DNA of 64,000 bases from Novosphingobium lentum NBRC 107847 (GCF_001590965.1 NZ_BCTW01000001.1:186001-250000), one strand, 5' to 3'. Shown: positions 36,248 through 45,218, counted from the first letter of the stretch. Notes: a model not told the origin generated them from the sequence alone. Numbers and translations: made by a program.

Positions 36248-37837
36248 GTGGGCGACGTGAAGATCGGACGGGCACTGCTGTCAGTGTCCGACAAGGCCGG
36301 CTTGGTCGAGCTTGGCCAGGCGCTAAGCCGGCGCGGGGTCGAGCTGGTGTCGACCGGCGGCACCGCCAAGGCGCTGCGCGACGCCGGGCTGGCGGTGCGC
36401 GACGTGGCCGACCTCACCGGCTTTCCCGAAATGATGGACGGCCGCGTCAAGACGCTGCACCCGATGGTCCACGGCGGGCTGCTGGCGGTGCGCGACAATC
36501 CCGAACACGCCGCCGCGATGGCCGCGCACGGCATCGGCGCGATCGATCTGGTGGTGGTCAACCTCTACCCGTTCGCCGCGACCGTGGCCAAGGGCGCGGG
36601 CCGCGACGAAGTGATCGAGAACATCGACATCGGCGGCCCCTCGATGGTGCGCTCTGCCGCCAAGAACCACGCCTACGTGACCATTGTGACCGACCCGGCC
36701 GACTATGCCGGGCTGATCGCCGAACTCGACCGCACCGACGGCGCGACCGGGCTCGATTTCCGCAAGGCGATGGCGGCCAAGGCGTTTGCGGCCACCGCCG
36801 CCTATGATGCGGCGATCTCCGGATGGTTCGCGCGTGTCGATCAGCCGACCAGGTTCCCCACGCTGCGCTCGATGGCCAGCCGGCTGGTCACCACGTTGCG
36901 CTATGGCGAAAACCCGCACCAGCAGGCCGCGCTCTATGTGTCCGACAGCCCTTATGGTGCGGGTATCGCGCAGGCGCAGCAAATGCAGGGCAAGGAGCTG
37001 TCGTACAACAACTACAACGACGCCAATGCCGCGCTGGAACTCGCTGCCGAATTTGCCGGCGGGGCGCCCACGGTGGTGATCGTCAAGCACGCCAACCCGT
37101 GCGGCGTCGCCACCCGGCCCACGCTGCTCGAGGCGTGGAAGGAAGCGCTGGCGTGCGACTCCGTCTCGGCGTTCGGCGGGATCGTCGCCACCAACGTCGC
37201 GCTCGACGGGCCGACCGCGCAGGCGATCTGCGAAATCTTCACCGAAGTGGTGGTCGCGCCCGGTGCCGACGATGCCGCGCGCGCGGCGTTTGCAAAGAAG
37301 AAGAACCTGCGCCTGCTGCTGGTCGATGCGCTGCCGCAGGCGGACCGCCCGGGCCAGACCACCACGATCATCGCCGGCGGCGTGCTGGTGCAGGACCGCG
37401 ACAATGGCCACATCACCCGCGACGATCTCAAGGTCGTGACCAAGCGCGCGCCGACTGAACAGGAACTGGACGACTGCCTGTTCGCGTGGACCGTGGCCAA
37501 GCACGTCAAGTCCAACGCGATCGTCTATGCCAAATCGGGCGTCACCGCCGGGATCGGCGCGGGCCAGATGAACCGCCGCGACAGCTCGCGCATCGCCGCC
37601 GCCAAAGCACAGGAAGCCGCTGAAACCCAAGGGTGGAGCGAGCCTAAGACGCACGGCAGCGCGGTCGCCTCCGATGCGTTCTTCCCGTTCGCCGACGGCC
37701 TGCTCGCCGCCGCCGAAGCGGGCGCCACCGCCGTGATCCAGCCGGGCGGATCGATCCGCGACGACGATGTGATCAAGGCCGCCGACGCGGCGGGGCTGGC
37801 GATGGTGTTCACCGGAATGCGGCATTTCCGGCATTGA
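36248..37837 (+). CDS. purH: Bifunctional AICAR formyltransferase/IMP cyclohydrolase
   Basis: A 529-residue PurH of normal length, catalysing the last two steps of IMP synthesis. The N-terminal IMP cyclohydrolase/MGS-like domain has [41 protein letters not shown] and [12 protein letters not shown]. The C-terminal transformylase domain has [22 protein letters not shown] (catalytic Lys-His) and [10 protein letters not shown]. The start is a GTG at 36248, or possibly GTG 36257. It ends the rpe-heparinase-purH run and is convergent with the cell-wall hydrolase. Confidence 0.97.
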   Translation: MGDVKIGRALLSVSDKAGLVELGQALSRRGVELVSTGGTAKALRDAGLAVRDVADLTGFPEMMDGRVKTLHPMVHGGLLAVRDNPEHAAAMAAHGIGAIDLVVVNLYPFAATVAKGAGRDEVIENIDIGGPSMVRSAAKNHAYVTIVTDPADYAGLIAELDRTDGATGLDFRKAMAAKAFAATAAYDAAISGWFARVDQPTRFPTLRSMASRLVTTLRYGENPHQQAALYVSDSPYGAGIAQAQQMQGKELSYNNYNDANAALELAAEFAGGAPTVVIVKHANPCGVATRPTLLEAWKEALACDSVSAFGGIVATNVALDGPTAQAICEIFTEVVVAPGADDAARAAFAKKKNLRLLLVDALPQADRPGQTTTIIAGGVLVQDRDNGHITRDDLKVVTKRAPTEQELDDCLFAWTVAKHVKSNAIVYAKSGVTAGIGAGQMNRRDSSRIAAAKAQEAAETQGWSEPKTHGSAVASDAFFPFADGLLAAAEAGATAVIQPGGSIRDDDVIKAADAAGLAMVFTGMRHFRH

Positions 37838-37862
37838 CGTGATGACGGTGAACCAGGGGTAA

Positions 37863-37893
37863 AACGTCGTCCCGGGCTCGACCCGGGACCGCT
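37863..37893. repeat. REP-like palindrome of the GTCCCGGG type
   Basis: Stem GTCCCGGG (37869-37876), loop CTCGA, stem CCCGGGAC (37882-37889), flanked by AACGTC and CGCT. Two related copies in opposite orientation lie at 46267-46347. Confidence 0.75.
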
Positions 37894-37918
37894 GACCTGG
37901 AACCGCCGCGCGTCGTTT

Positions 37919-37934
37919 CCAGCCTGACGGCTGG
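37919..37934. repeat. REP-like palindrome, copy C1
   Basis: Stem CCAGCC, loop TGAC, stem GGCTGG. Same stem as copy A at 14344, with one loop change. Confidence 0.7.
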
Positions 37935-37951
37935 AGGCGGCGCGTCTTTAT

Positions 37952-37967
37952 CCCGCCTCACGGCGGG
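37952..37967. repeat. REP-like palindrome, copy C2
   Basis: Stem CCCGCC, loop TCAC, stem GGCGGG. Both stem arms carry compensating changes relative to copy A, while the loop and the GGCACCGGCCCGCT tail are kept. Confidence 0.7.
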
Positions 37968-37969
37968 TA

Positions 37970-38050
37970 CGGCACCGGCCCGCTCCCCCTGCCCGACCAC
38001 CCGACAGTGTACCTTGGGGGTGGTCGGGCAGGGGGAGCAGGCCGGTGCCG
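37970..38050. terminator. Large hairpin, 33-base arms, bidirectional barrier
   Basis: The left arm at 37970-38002 is the reverse complement of 38018-38050 at 32 of 33 positions, with a 15-base spacer. The outer part of the arm is the REP tail GGCACCGG; the inner part includes CCCCCTGCCCGACCACCC. There is no T-run. It lies between the convergent purH and hydrolase genes and should block read-through in both directions. Confidence 0.7.
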
Positions 38051-38144
38051 CACGAGGGATCAGCGCAAGCTGATCCCGGTCAACGCACTCTGACTCTTCC
38101 GCGCGGGGTCATGCCGTAGCGTGACCGTTCAATGCGTCAAAATA

Positions 38145-38840
38145 TCAGCGATAGAAAACGTGGTTGTCCACTTGCGCGATGCGCTTCAGGCGCCAGTTGG
38201 GCGAGACGCGCGCGGCGTGGAAGAACAGCGCGCCTTCGACCGGGCTTTTCCAGCTGCCGTCAAGCGCGATCCGCGCCACGCGCACGGCCTTGGCCCACAT
38301 CGCGCTGGCGTGGTTGATCGCGGGCATCGCCGCGCCGCGCACGAACGAGAACTGCGAAGGCTGGTAGACCACGCCGCAGATGCTGGCGGGGAAGCGGCCC
38401 GAGTGGGCGCGATCGATGATCACGCGGCCGACCGCAAGCTGGCCATCGAGCGATTCGCCCTTGGCCTCGAAATAAATCGCACCGGCGAGGCAGGCGAGAT
38501 CGCCCGACAGCTGCTGCGGCACCGATGTTTGCGACACAAGCTGCGCCAGCGACCCGGCGCGGACATCGTCGGGCGCATCATCTTCGTCGTCGGCCGACGC
38601 GGTGGCATCGGCAAGCGGCTGTACGGGATACGGCGTGGTGATGTGCGGGGTGGCGGCATCGGGAGAAGCGCTGGCCGTCATGGCGGGGGCTTCGATCACC
38701 TGAGTCGCGATGGCCGGGGTCGCAACCGCCGGGGCATTGTAGACTTGTGCCGCCGCTCCGGAACCACCGGAGCTGACAAGGGTTGTGATTATCATCGCAG
38801 CGGCACTGATGGCACTTGCGGTACGCAGCTTGGGACTCAT
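38145..38840 (-). CDS. SleB-like cell-wall hydrolase
   Basis: A 231-residue protein from ATG 38840. It has a signal sequence (about residues 1-31), a low-complexity Ala/Pro/Asp-rich linker to about residue 100, and a C-terminal Hydrolase_2 domain: CLAGAIYFEAKGESLDGQLAVG with the catalytic glutamate, then FSFVRGA and ALFFHAARVSPNW. SleB-type enzymes cleave peptidoglycan glycan strands; in non-sporeformers they serve wall remodelling. The 202-base leader contains the 10-bp hairpin at 38897-38920. Confidence 0.9.
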   Translation of the reverse strand: MSPKLRTASAISAAAMIITTLVSSGGSGAAAQVYNAPAVATPAIATQVIEAPAMTASASPDAATPHITTPYPVQPLADATASADDEDDAPDDVRAGSLAQLVSQTSVPQQLSGDLACLAGAIYFEAKGESLDGQLAVGRVIIDRAHSGRFPASICGVVYQPSQFSFVRGAAMPAINHASAMWAKAVRVARIALDGSWKSPVEGALFFHAARVSPNWRLKRIAQVDNHVFYR

Positions 38841-38896
38841 CAAACATCGTCATTAGGCGGTGAGCAGCCTGGATCACGGCGCGACAAGAGCCCTTG

Positions 38897-38920
38897 CTGC
38901 ACGAACGCAGGTTCGTGCAG
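38897..38920 (-). promoter_or_regulatory. Perfect 10-bp hairpin upstream of the cell-wall hydrolase
   Basis: CTGCACGAAC (38897-38906), loop GCAG, GTTCGTGCAG (38911-38920). It lies 57 bases before the hydrolase start and downstream of the DUF1491 stop. No U-tract follows on either strand, so it is either an untranslated-leader structure or a Rho-independent-like pause or processing site. Confidence 0.5.
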
Positions 38921-39042
38921 GGATCCTGTCGAGGGCCGTGACGGCTGCCCCCCGTCTGCGTGCTAGCGCGCCCTGCTTCCCCGCAAGACGACGCCGCCTT
39001 CGCAACATCGGTAGGGCGCATTTATTGTGCAGCGCAACATTG

Positions 39043-39384
39043 TCAACCCGCAGATGACGGATTCAAGACAAGGCGTTCGGCATTCGGGACGTCCAGTTCA
39101 ACGATCCACAGGTCGCTGTCGCGCGCACTCCGGCGCTGCACATATTCGTTAAATTCTGGTTTATTATCATCGTCTTGGACCTTGGTTTGGGTCCATTTCC
39201 GCGATCCGTCGAGCTGCGGCATCCGCTCGAAAAGGCGCGTATTTGTGCCGTTTTGCGTGGTCACGACCAGGATCGTTCCCGCGTCGGGATCACCCTTGGC
39301 CAAGACTGCGGCAAACCCCCCGGCGGACTGCACCAGGCGAATCATCGCGTCGATTTCAAGCTTGGGAGGCAGTCTTGGATCCAT
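39043..39384 (-). CDS. DUF1491 family protein
   Basis: A 113-residue protein from ATG 39384. The pattern LPPKLEIDAMIRLVQSAGGFAAVLAKGDPDAGTILVV followed by NTRLFERMPQLDGSRKW and ARDSDLWIVELD is the alphaproteobacterial DUF1491 family, whose function is unknown. It starts 14 bases after the thioesterase gene and is probably the last gene of the ptsN-thioesterase-DUF1491 run. Confidence 0.85.
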   Translation of the reverse strand: MDPRLPPKLEIDAMIRLVQSAGGFAAVLAKGDPDAGTILVVTTQNGTNTRLFERMPQLDGSRKWTQTKVQDDDNKPEFNEYVQRRSARDSDLWIVELDVPNAERLVLNPSSAG

Positions 39385-39398
39385 GTGCAACCCGTGGA

Positions 39399-39926
39399 TC
39401 AGGCCATCGCCGCGCGCAACCCATCGGCATAACCCGGCAAACCGGCCAGCGCGAAATGCGACCGCATGAACGTGCCGGTGCCGCGCCCGATTTCCTCGCC
39501 CTCATCGTCGAGCAGGCGCGCTTCGGCCACGAACACGCGGCGGCGGCCGCTGATCCAGCGCCCTTCGGCAATCACCCGGCCTGCGCGGATCGGGCGCAGG
39601 AACTGCAGGTTGAACGATGTCGTGAGCAGGAACCGGTCGGTGACCATGGTGTTGGCGGCATAGAACGCCGCATCGTCGAGCATCTTGAAATAGATCGTCC
39701 CGTGCGCCGCGCCGGCAGCGTGGAATGTGGCCGGGGTCACGTCGAACGCGATGCGCGCGCGGCCCTCACGCTCGATCTCCAGGTCCGAAGCGAACAGCGC
39801 GTTGATCGGCGCCGAGCGGTACAGCCCCTCGAGCGCGCGCCAGTGCAGCCGGGCGCTGTCGATGGCCGCAGCGCCCGCCGAAACGCCCGGAGGCGCGCCC
39901 TCAGGCGGCGTCGCGGTCGATGACAT
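39399..39926 (-). CDS. PaaI-type hotdog thioesterase
   Basis: A 175-residue hotdog-fold protein. AAGAAHGTIYFKMLDDAAFYAAN carries the central hotdog helix with the HG and aspartate residues used for thioester hydrolysis, followed by TTSFNLQFLRPIRAGRVIAEGRW strands. It should hydrolyse an acyl-CoA; the substrate is unknown. ATG 39926 lies inside the end of ptsN (26-base overlap), the first ATG in this frame with a reasonable N terminus. Confidence 0.85.
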   Translation of the reverse strand: MSSTATPPEGAPPGVSAGAAAIDSARLHWRALEGLYRSAPINALFASDLEIEREGRARIAFDVTPATFHAAGAAHGTIYFKMLDDAAFYAANTMVTDRFLLTTSFNLQFLRPIRAGRVIAEGRWISGRRRVFVAEARLLDDEGEEIGRGTGTFMRSHFALAGLPGYADGLRAAMA

Positions 39927-40362
39927 TGACCAGCAGGCCGTAGATCGCCTCGGCATCGGGAGCGGCGAGCAGCGATGCGTGCATCCGTTCGTCGCGCATC
40001 AACCGCGAGATCGCGGCGAGCGCCTGAAGATGCGTGGCGCCGGCCTGTTCGGGCGAGAGCAGGCCGAACACGCAGTCGACCGGCAGGCCATCGGCGCTGG
40101 CGAACTGCACCGGCGAGGACAGGCGCAGGAACACCGCGACCGGGCGCGGCAGATTGTCCAGCCGGGCATGGGGAATCGCCACGCCGCGCCCGAACCCGGT
40201 GCTGCCCAGCTTCTCGCGCTCCTCGATCCGTTCGAGCACCGACACGCGATCGAGCCCGTAGACCGCGGCAAAGCAGTCTGCGAGCTGGTCGAGAATTTCT
40301 TCCTTGGTAGCCACGCCGACGATGCGCACGGCTTGGGGATCGATTGAAAAAAGAGCTGTCAT
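39901..40362 (-). CDS. ptsN: PTS IIA-Ntr regulatory protein
   Basis: A 153-residue EIIA of the nitrogen PTS. The phospho-accepting histidine is in GRGVAIPHARLD (about residue 68), followed by the family FLRLSSPVQFASADGLPVD. It receives phosphate from PtsP via NPr and regulates potassium transport and nutrient responses rather than sugar uptake. The 5' neighbour is hpf, a common arrangement near rpoN, but rpoN itself is absent here. A ptsP-like gene begins at the left edge of the window. Confidence 0.95.
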   Translation of the reverse strand: MTALFSIDPQAVRIVGVATKEEILDQLADCFAAVYGLDRVSVLERIEEREKLGSTGFGRGVAIPHARLDNLPRPVAVFLRLSSPVQFASADGLPVDCVFGLLSPEQAGATHLQALAAISRLMRDERMHASLLAAPDAEAIYGLLVNVIDRDAA

Positions 40363-40539
40363 GGTCTGGAATACCGCAGCGTGCCGCAGCACGAATAGTT
40401 GCGGCGGCCAATGCGCTTTCCGGTCCGCCAGCGCAAGCTTCGAATCGCGGAACATCTCGATGCTTGCGCGGGGCGGATCGGTTGCGGGGTCATCGCGCCA
40501 TCCCGGATGAAGTTACGGCCTGTGGGCGAACGGGTCGGG

Positions 40540-41157
40540 TCAGTGGTTGGGTTCGACCCAGCCGATCGAACCGTCGCCGCGGCGATAGACCATGTTGTGG
40601 CTGCCGGTGCCCGCGTTCTTGAACAACAGCGCGTTGGTGTTGCGCAAGTCCAGCATCATCACCGCATCCGACACGGTGGCTTCGGGAACATCGACGCGCG
40701 TTTCGGCGATCACCAGCGGCGCATCGGCCGGCTCGTCTTCGCCTTCGTGGTGCTGGAACACCACGTAGCTGGCGTTGTCGAGCGCACCGTTGGCGCCATT
40801 GAGCTTTGCGCCATCGTCCCGCGCGCCATCATCGGCACGCTGCGCATGGGTCACCGCATCGTGGCGATCCTTCAGGCGGCGCTTGTAGCGGCGCAGCTGC
40901 TTTTCGATCTTTTCGGCCGACTGGTCGAGCGCCTGGTGCGCTTCCTGCGCCACCGCGCTGCCTTTCAGGATCAGCCCCTGCATCACATGGGTGACGATAT
41001 CGCAGCGAAACCCGCCATGCGGCGCCTTGCCCAGCGTGACGTGCGATGTCAGCGCGCGCGAGAAATACTTGTCGACGATCGCGCCAAGGCGTTCTTCGGC
41101 ATGCGTTTGCAACGCGGCGCCGGTTTCGACCTGGTGTCCCGAAACGCGAATGTCCAT
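40540..41157 (-). CDS. hpf: Long-form ribosome hibernation promoting factor
   Basis: A 205-residue long HPF. The N-terminal domain (1-100) has MDIRVSGHQVETGAAL and a basic helix KQLRRYKRRLKDR that binds the 30S decoding region. The C-terminal domain (150-205) has DVPEATVSDAVMMLDLRNTNALLFKN and YRRGDGSIGWVEPN, which dimerises ribosomes into 100S particles. An acidic/polar linker joins them. ATG 41157 has an excellent AGGAGG ribosome-binding site. A 177-base gap separates it from ptsN. Confidence 0.96.
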   Translation of the reverse strand: MDIRVSGHQVETGAALQTHAEERLGAIVDKYFSRALTSHVTLGKAPHGGFRCDIVTHVMQGLILKGSAVAQEAHQALDQSAEKIEKQLRRYKRRLKDRHDAVTHAQRADDGARDDGAKLNGANGALDNASYVVFQHHEGEDEPADAPLVIAETRVDVPEATVSDAVMMLDLRNTNALLFKNAGTGSHNMVYRRGDGSIGWVEPNH

Positions 41158-41209
41158 AGATCGTACCTCCTGCACTGAAACCGTCGGCACTGGGCCGTAG
41201 AAAATCCGC

Positions 41210-41893
41210 TCAACGCGCCCACAGGGGATCGTTGACCGTGGCCAAAAACTGCGCATGCGCCGCCAGTTCGGCCGCGCTGGCGGTGTGTGCGCGCGGCGCG
41301 CGCCATTCGCGCCGCACCGCCGTGTCGCCGCCATCCGCGACCGCCGCCGATGCTGCCTCCGCCGCCAGTTCAAGCCCGATCTGGCGCCCGCCCATCAGTT
41401 CGACATACAGCTGCGCCAGCAGTTCGGCATCGAGCAACGCGCCATGTTTGGTGCGGTGACTGCGATCGATGCCGTACCGTGTGCACAACGCATCGAGCGA
41501 GAGTTTGGCACCCGGATGCCGCCGCTTGGCGATGCCCACGGTATCGACCATGCGGCTGCGGCACACCGGTTCCAGCCCGCACATCGCCAGTTCGGAATTG
41601 AGGAAACCGAAGTCGAAGCCGGCGTTGTGCGCAACCAGCGGCGAATCGGCGATGAACACCAGCAGGTCATCGGCGCGCTCACGAAAGCGCGGCTTGTCCG
41701 ACAGGAATGCTTCGGACAGCCCGTGCACGGCCTCGGCTTCGGCGGGCATCGCGCGTTCGGGATGGAAATAGGCGTGGAACACCTGACCGGTGGTCACCTT
41801 GTTGACCATCTCGATACAACCGATCTCAACCAATCGGTCTCCACTTCGGGGATCGAGGCCAGTCGTTTCGGTATCGAAAACGATCTCACGCAT
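41210..41893 (-). CDS. dnaQ: DNA polymerase III epsilon subunit
   Basis: A 227-residue DEDDh 3'-5' exonuclease that proofreads for the replicative polymerase. Exo I is [10 protein letters not shown] (residues about 5-14), Exo II is [13 protein letters not shown], Exo III is [11 protein letters not shown]. The C-terminal tail after about residue 175 is low-complexity and should contact the alpha subunit. ATG 41893 overlaps the coaE stop by eight bases (ATGCGTGA). Its presence close to the probable origin is common in alphaproteobacteria. Confidence 0.96.
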   Translation of the reverse strand: MREIVFDTETTGLDPRSGDRLVEIGCIEMVNKVTTGQVFHAYFHPERAMPAEAEAVHGLSEAFLSDKPRFRERADDLLVFIADSPLVAHNAGFDFGFLNSELAMCGLEPVCRSRMVDTVGIAKRRHPGAKLSLDALCTRYGIDRSHRTKHGALLDAELLAQLYVELMGGRQIGLELAAEAASAAVADGGDTAVRREWRAPRAHTASAAELAAHAQFLATVNDPLWAR

Positions 41894-42572
41894 TGGAATC
41901 TCTATCCACCCGCAAAGGCGGGCTGGCAAGCGCCGGACCCGCGTTTTTTTGCCGTAGTGTTACCACCAGCCGCTCAACTGCGGCGCGCGTTGCCTCCAGC
42001 GTCATGCCGGTGTCGATCACGAAGTCGGCGCGCGCGCGTTTTTGCGCATCGGGCACCTGCAGCGCCACGATCTGCGCGAACTTTTCGGGCGTCATCCCCG
42101 GCCGGGCGAGCACCCGTTCGCGCTGCATCTCGCCAGGTGCCGAGACCACTGCCACCGCATCGAGCGCCTGCGCCCCGCCCTTTTCGTAGAGCAACGGAAT
42201 GTCGAACACGACCAGCGGCGCCTCGCCGTGTTCGGCCAGGAACGCGGCGCGCATCGCCGCCACCGCCGGATGAACGATCGCCTCCAGCCGCTTGAGCGCC
42301 GCAGCATCGCCGAACACCTGTGCGCCAAGCTCGGCCCGGCGCACGCCGTCGGGTCCGGTGGTGCCGGGAAACGCCGCCTCGATCGCGCCGAGCAGCGCGC
42401 CGCCGGGGCCCTGCAGGCGGTGCACGGTGGCATCGGCATCGAACACCGGCACGCCCAGATCCGTCAGCATCGCCGCGACCGCCGACTTGCCCATGCCGAT
42501 CGAGCCGGTCAGCCCCAGGATGAAGGGTTTTTTGACCGGTTTCGCGGGCGGTGCGGGCATCGGTGACGTCAC
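41886..42572 (-). CDS. coaE: Dephospho-CoA kinase
   Basis: A 228-residue P-loop kinase that phosphorylates dephospho-CoA in the last step of CoA synthesis. The P-loop is [11 protein letters not shown] (about 19-29). [14 protein letters not shown] is the substrate-binding region, and [11 protein letters not shown] a further family motif. The start is GTG 42572, in a GTGA overlap with aroE; ATG 42560 would drop four residues. Confidence 0.95.
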   Translation of the reverse strand: MTSPMPAPPAKPVKKPFILGLTGSIGMGKSAVAAMLTDLGVPVFDADATVHRLQGPGGALLGAIEAAFPGTTGPDGVRRAELGAQVFGDAAALKRLEAIVHPAVAAMRAAFLAEHGEAPLVVFDIPLLYEKGGAQALDAVAVVSAPGEMQRERVLARPGMTPEKFAQIVALQVPDAQKRARADFVIDTGMTLEATRAAVERLVVTLRQKNAGPALASPPLRVDRDSNA

Positions 42573-43438
42573 GCCGTCAGCAACGCGCGCAGTTCGCCGT
42601 CGGCGTCGCGCGGCGCATCGGCGCCGTAGAACCGCCGGAACGCCTCGCGCGCCTGCCCCACGAGCATTTCCAGCCCGTCGTGCGTGCGCAGGCCCCGCGC
42701 GGCGGCGGCGCGCAGCAGCGGCGTCTCGTGCGGATGGGTGACGATGTCATAGACGATCGCGTCGTCGCGCAAGTCCGCCACGGCCAGCGGCAGCGCGGGC
42801 TGTCCGGTCATGCCCAGCGAGGTCGCGTTGGCGACCAGCCTGCTGTCGTTGGCGAGCGCCTGCGCGCCATCCCAGCCCGCCGCGATCACCTCGCACCCGG
42901 CGATGGTCGCGGCGATATGGTCGCGCAGCCGCGCGGTGCCTTCGGGCGAGCGGTTGACGATGGCGACGCGGCTCGCACCCAGCCCGACCAGCCCGGCGAT
43001 CACCGCCGCCGCCGCGCCGCCCGCACCCAGCACGGTGACCTGCTCTCCGGCAAGGTCCAGCCCGGCGAGCGGTTCGACGAAGCCGGGCAGATCGGTATTC
43101 TCGCCGGTCAGGCTGCCGTCGGGCTCGACGATCACGGTGTTGACCGCGCCCAGCGCCAGCGCGGCCGGCGTGTGGTGATCGACCAGATCATAGCACGCGC
43201 GCTTGTGCGGCATCGTCGCCTGCACCCCGGCAAAGCCGAGCGCGACCATGCCGCGAAACGCCCGCGCGACTTCGCCCGGGCGCACCGGCAGGCGGATGTA
43301 GTGCCCATCGAGCCCCAGCCGCTTGAGCCAGAATTCGTGGATCAGTTGCGATTTCGACTGCGCCACCGGCCAGCCGATCAGGCCCGCCAGCAACGGCAGC
43401 GCGCGTTCGCGATGCACTTCGTCGGGACGCAGGTTCAC
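42569..43438 (-). CDS. aroE: Shikimate dehydrogenase
   Basis: A 289-residue NADP-dependent enzyme reducing 3-dehydroshikimate in aromatic amino-acid synthesis. Motifs: [20 protein letters not shown] (shikimate-binding serines), [11 protein letters not shown] (catalytic lysine in a variant of NVTxPxK), GENTDLPGF (substrate aspartate) and the NADP loop [11 protein letters not shown] with [11 protein letters not shown]. Residue M replaces the more usual V/I before PHK. GTG 43438 overlaps the maf stop as GTGA. Confidence 0.95.
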   Translation of the reverse strand: MNLRPDEVHRERALPLLAGLIGWPVAQSKSQLIHEFWLKRLGLDGHYIRLPVRPGEVARAFRGMVALGFAGVQATMPHKRACYDLVDHHTPAALALGAVNTVIVEPDGSLTGENTDLPGFVEPLAGLDLAGEQVTVLGAGGAAAAVIAGLVGLGASRVAIVNRSPEGTARLRDHIAATIAGCEVIAAGWDGAQALANDSRLVANATSLGMTGQPALPLAVADLRDDAIVYDIVTHPHETPLLRAAAARGLRTHDGLEMLVGQAREAFRRFYGADAPRDADGELRALLTA

Positions 43439-44019
43439 GCCGCCAGCTCTCCCAGATCGCGCAGCGCCGCGAGCAGCGGCAGCAGCGGCATGCCCAGCAC
43501 CGTGAACTGGCTGCCGGTGATCTCCTCGAACAGCTGCACCCCGCGTGCCTCGATCCGGAACACCCCGACACAGCCCGAAACGGCGGGCCATTCGCTGTCG
43601 AGATAGCTGTCGATAAAGCTGTCGGTAAGCCCGCGAACCCGCAGTTTTGCGCAGTCGACGTGACGCCACTGCGTCACCCCGTCGCGCATCAGCACCGCCG
43701 CGCTGTGCAAGTGCATTTCCTGGCCCGAAAAGAACCGCAGGTGCGCTTTGGCATCGGCGCGGCTCTTGGGCTTGTCGAACAGGCGGCCGCCGACTTCGAC
43801 CAGCGAATCGCCGCCGAGCACCAGCCGCCCGGGGTGGCCCACGCTCACCGCCATCGCTTTGGCTTCGGCCAGGATGCCAGCGATCTCGCCCGGCGGCACC
43901 GCGATCAGCTCGCACTTCAGCTCGGCTTCGTCGAGATCGGGGCTGCGCGCCTCGAACGCTACGCCGGCGGCATCGAGCATCGCCTTGCGCGAGGCACTTT
44001 GCGAGGCGAGAATCAGCAC
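43435..44019 (-). CDS. maf: Maf nucleotide pyrophosphatase
   Basis: A 194-residue Maf protein that hydrolyses nucleoside triphosphates (dTTP/UTP or modified nucleotides) to monophosphates. The signature [10 protein letters not shown] is at residues 6-15, and the catalytic [20 protein letters not shown] near 66-85. The C-terminal [20 protein letters not shown] is conserved. The start is GTG 44019, 24 bases after ppsR; no in-frame ATG fits. Confidence 0.93.
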   Translation of the reverse strand: MLILASQSASRKAMLDAAGVAFEARSPDLDEAELKCELIAVPPGEIAGILAEAKAMAVSVGHPGRLVLGGDSLVEVGGRLFDKPKSRADAKAHLRFFSGQEMHLHSAAVLMRDGVTQWRHVDCAKLRVRGLTDSFIDSYLDSEWPAVSGCVGVFRIEARGVQLFEEITGSQFTVLGMPLLPLLAALRDLGELAA

Positions 44020-44043
44020 GGGAGGATCAGCATGGCGGCGCTT

Positions 44044-44889
44044 TCATATCGGCTTCGCGCCCGGTGCCATATCGGCCCCGGCAGCCTGGCGTTCGTTGTA
44101 CAAATTGATCACGGCGGCGGCGGTTTCCTCGATCGAGCGACGCGACACGTCGATCACCGGCCAGCCGTTATCCGCGAACATCCGCCTTGCATACTGCACT
44201 TCGCGCGCGACATGCTCGGCATCGACATACGCGGTTTCGGGCGCCTGGTTGAGCGACAGCAGGCGGTTGCGCCGCACCTGGATCAGCCGTTCGGGCGCGG
44301 TGGTCAGCCCCACCACCATCGGCCGCCGCACCGAATACAGCGATTGCGGCGGCGGGCTTTCCACCACGATCGGGATGTTGGCCACCTTGTAGCCGCGATT
44401 GGCGAGATAGATCGAGGTCGGGGTCTTGGAACTGCGCGAGACGCCCGCCAGCAGGATGTCGGCTTCCTCCCAGTTCTCCCAGCCGACGCCATCGTCGTGC
44501 GCGATGGTGAACTGAATCGCGTCGACCCGCGCGAAATAGGCCTCGTCCATCGCGTGCTGGCGCCCCGGACGGCCGCGCGCCTGCTGGCCCAGCTGCTGCT
44601 GCAGCGCATCGGTCACCGCATCCAGTGCCGGCACGATCGGCAGGCCCAGCGCCACGCAGCGCTGTTCCAGCCGCTGGCGCGTTTCGGCGTTGACCAGCGT
44701 ATAGAGCACCAGCCCAGGATTGGCGGCGATCTCGCCCATGATCCGGTCGAGATGTTGCTGGGAGCGGACCATCGGCCAGAAGTGGCGGACCACGTCGGCA
44801 TCCTCGAACTGCGCGAGCGCGGCCTTGGCGATCATTTCCAGCGTTTCGCCGGTGGAATCGGACAGGAGATGGAGGTGCAGCCGCTGCAT
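44044..44889 (-). CDS. ppsR: PEP synthase regulatory kinase/pyrophosphorylase (DUF299)
   Basis: A 281-residue member of the family that switches phosphoenolpyruvate synthase or pyruvate phosphate dikinase on and off by ADP-dependent phosphorylation. The nucleotide loop GVSRSSKTPTSIYLANRGYKVAN is at about residues 148-170, written here only to locate GVSRSSKTP. The N-terminal HLLSDSTGETL motif is at 6-16. ATG 44889 removes an unlikely upstream extension. In Caulobacter the orthologue faces hemE across the origin; the same arrangement occurs here. Confidence 0.93.
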   Translation of the reverse strand: MQRLHLHLLSDSTGETLEMIAKAALAQFEDADVVRHFWPMVRSQQHLDRIMGEIAANPGLVLYTLVNAETRQRLEQRCVALGLPIVPALDAVTDALQQQLGQQARGRPGRQHAMDEAYFARVDAIQFTIAHDDGVGWENWEEADILLAGVSRSSKTPTSIYLANRGYKVANIPIVVESPPPQSLYSVRRPMVVGLTTAPERLIQVRRNRLLSLNQAPETAYVDAEHVAREVQYARRMFADNGWPVIDVSRRSIEETAAAVINLYNERQAAGADMAPGAKPI

Positions 44890-45218
44890 GAAGCCCCTTC
44901 CGTAGGCCCGGAATTGCTCCCGGGACAGTGCTGTGGACAAGCATCCGATAAACCACGGGAGGAAACCGCGGACAAGTTCAACCGCCGATTCCATGCCCCC
45001 TTACGGCACATTCATGCGCCGGTTATGGACAGGTGGATAGAGTTTCCCACAAGCCGGGGACAGTGGGGACAACTTCGGCTTGACCCCGCAGGCCACAGAG
45101 TCGCGGCCTGATTTGCACTGGTCCGCCCGGCACAAATCGGGCAGAGGCGCGCCATCCCCACTATCCACAGCCCAACAGACTCCAACATCAAGATTCTCTT
45201 TTAATAGATTCTATTGGA
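44890..45218. other. Candidate chromosomal replication origin (oriC)
   Basis: A 329-base non-coding region between divergent ppsR and hemE. DnaA-box-like 9-mers (consensus TTATNCACA) are: TTGTCCACA on the minus strand at 44932-44940 (one mismatch), TTATGGACA at 45023-45031 (one mismatch), CTATCCACA at 45161-45169 (one mismatch), and weaker TTTCCCACA at 45043-45051. The right end, 45183-45218, is an AT-rich patch with AGATTCT repeated at 45191 and 45206, a possible unwinding element. The location matches the Caulobacter origin beside hemE, and parABS lies 9-12 kb away. No experimental support. Confidence 0.65.

Larger units (their letters stand above)
37838..38144. other. 307-base convergent intergenic region packed with palindromes
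   Basis: Between purH and the minus-strand hydrolase gene. It holds no coding signal. Instead it contains, in order, a GTCCCGGG-type hairpin (37863-37893), two TCAC/TGAC-loop REP hairpins (37919-37934 and 37952-37967) and a hairpin with 33-base arms (37970-38050). These would act as transcription barriers for both genes. Confidence 0.8.
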
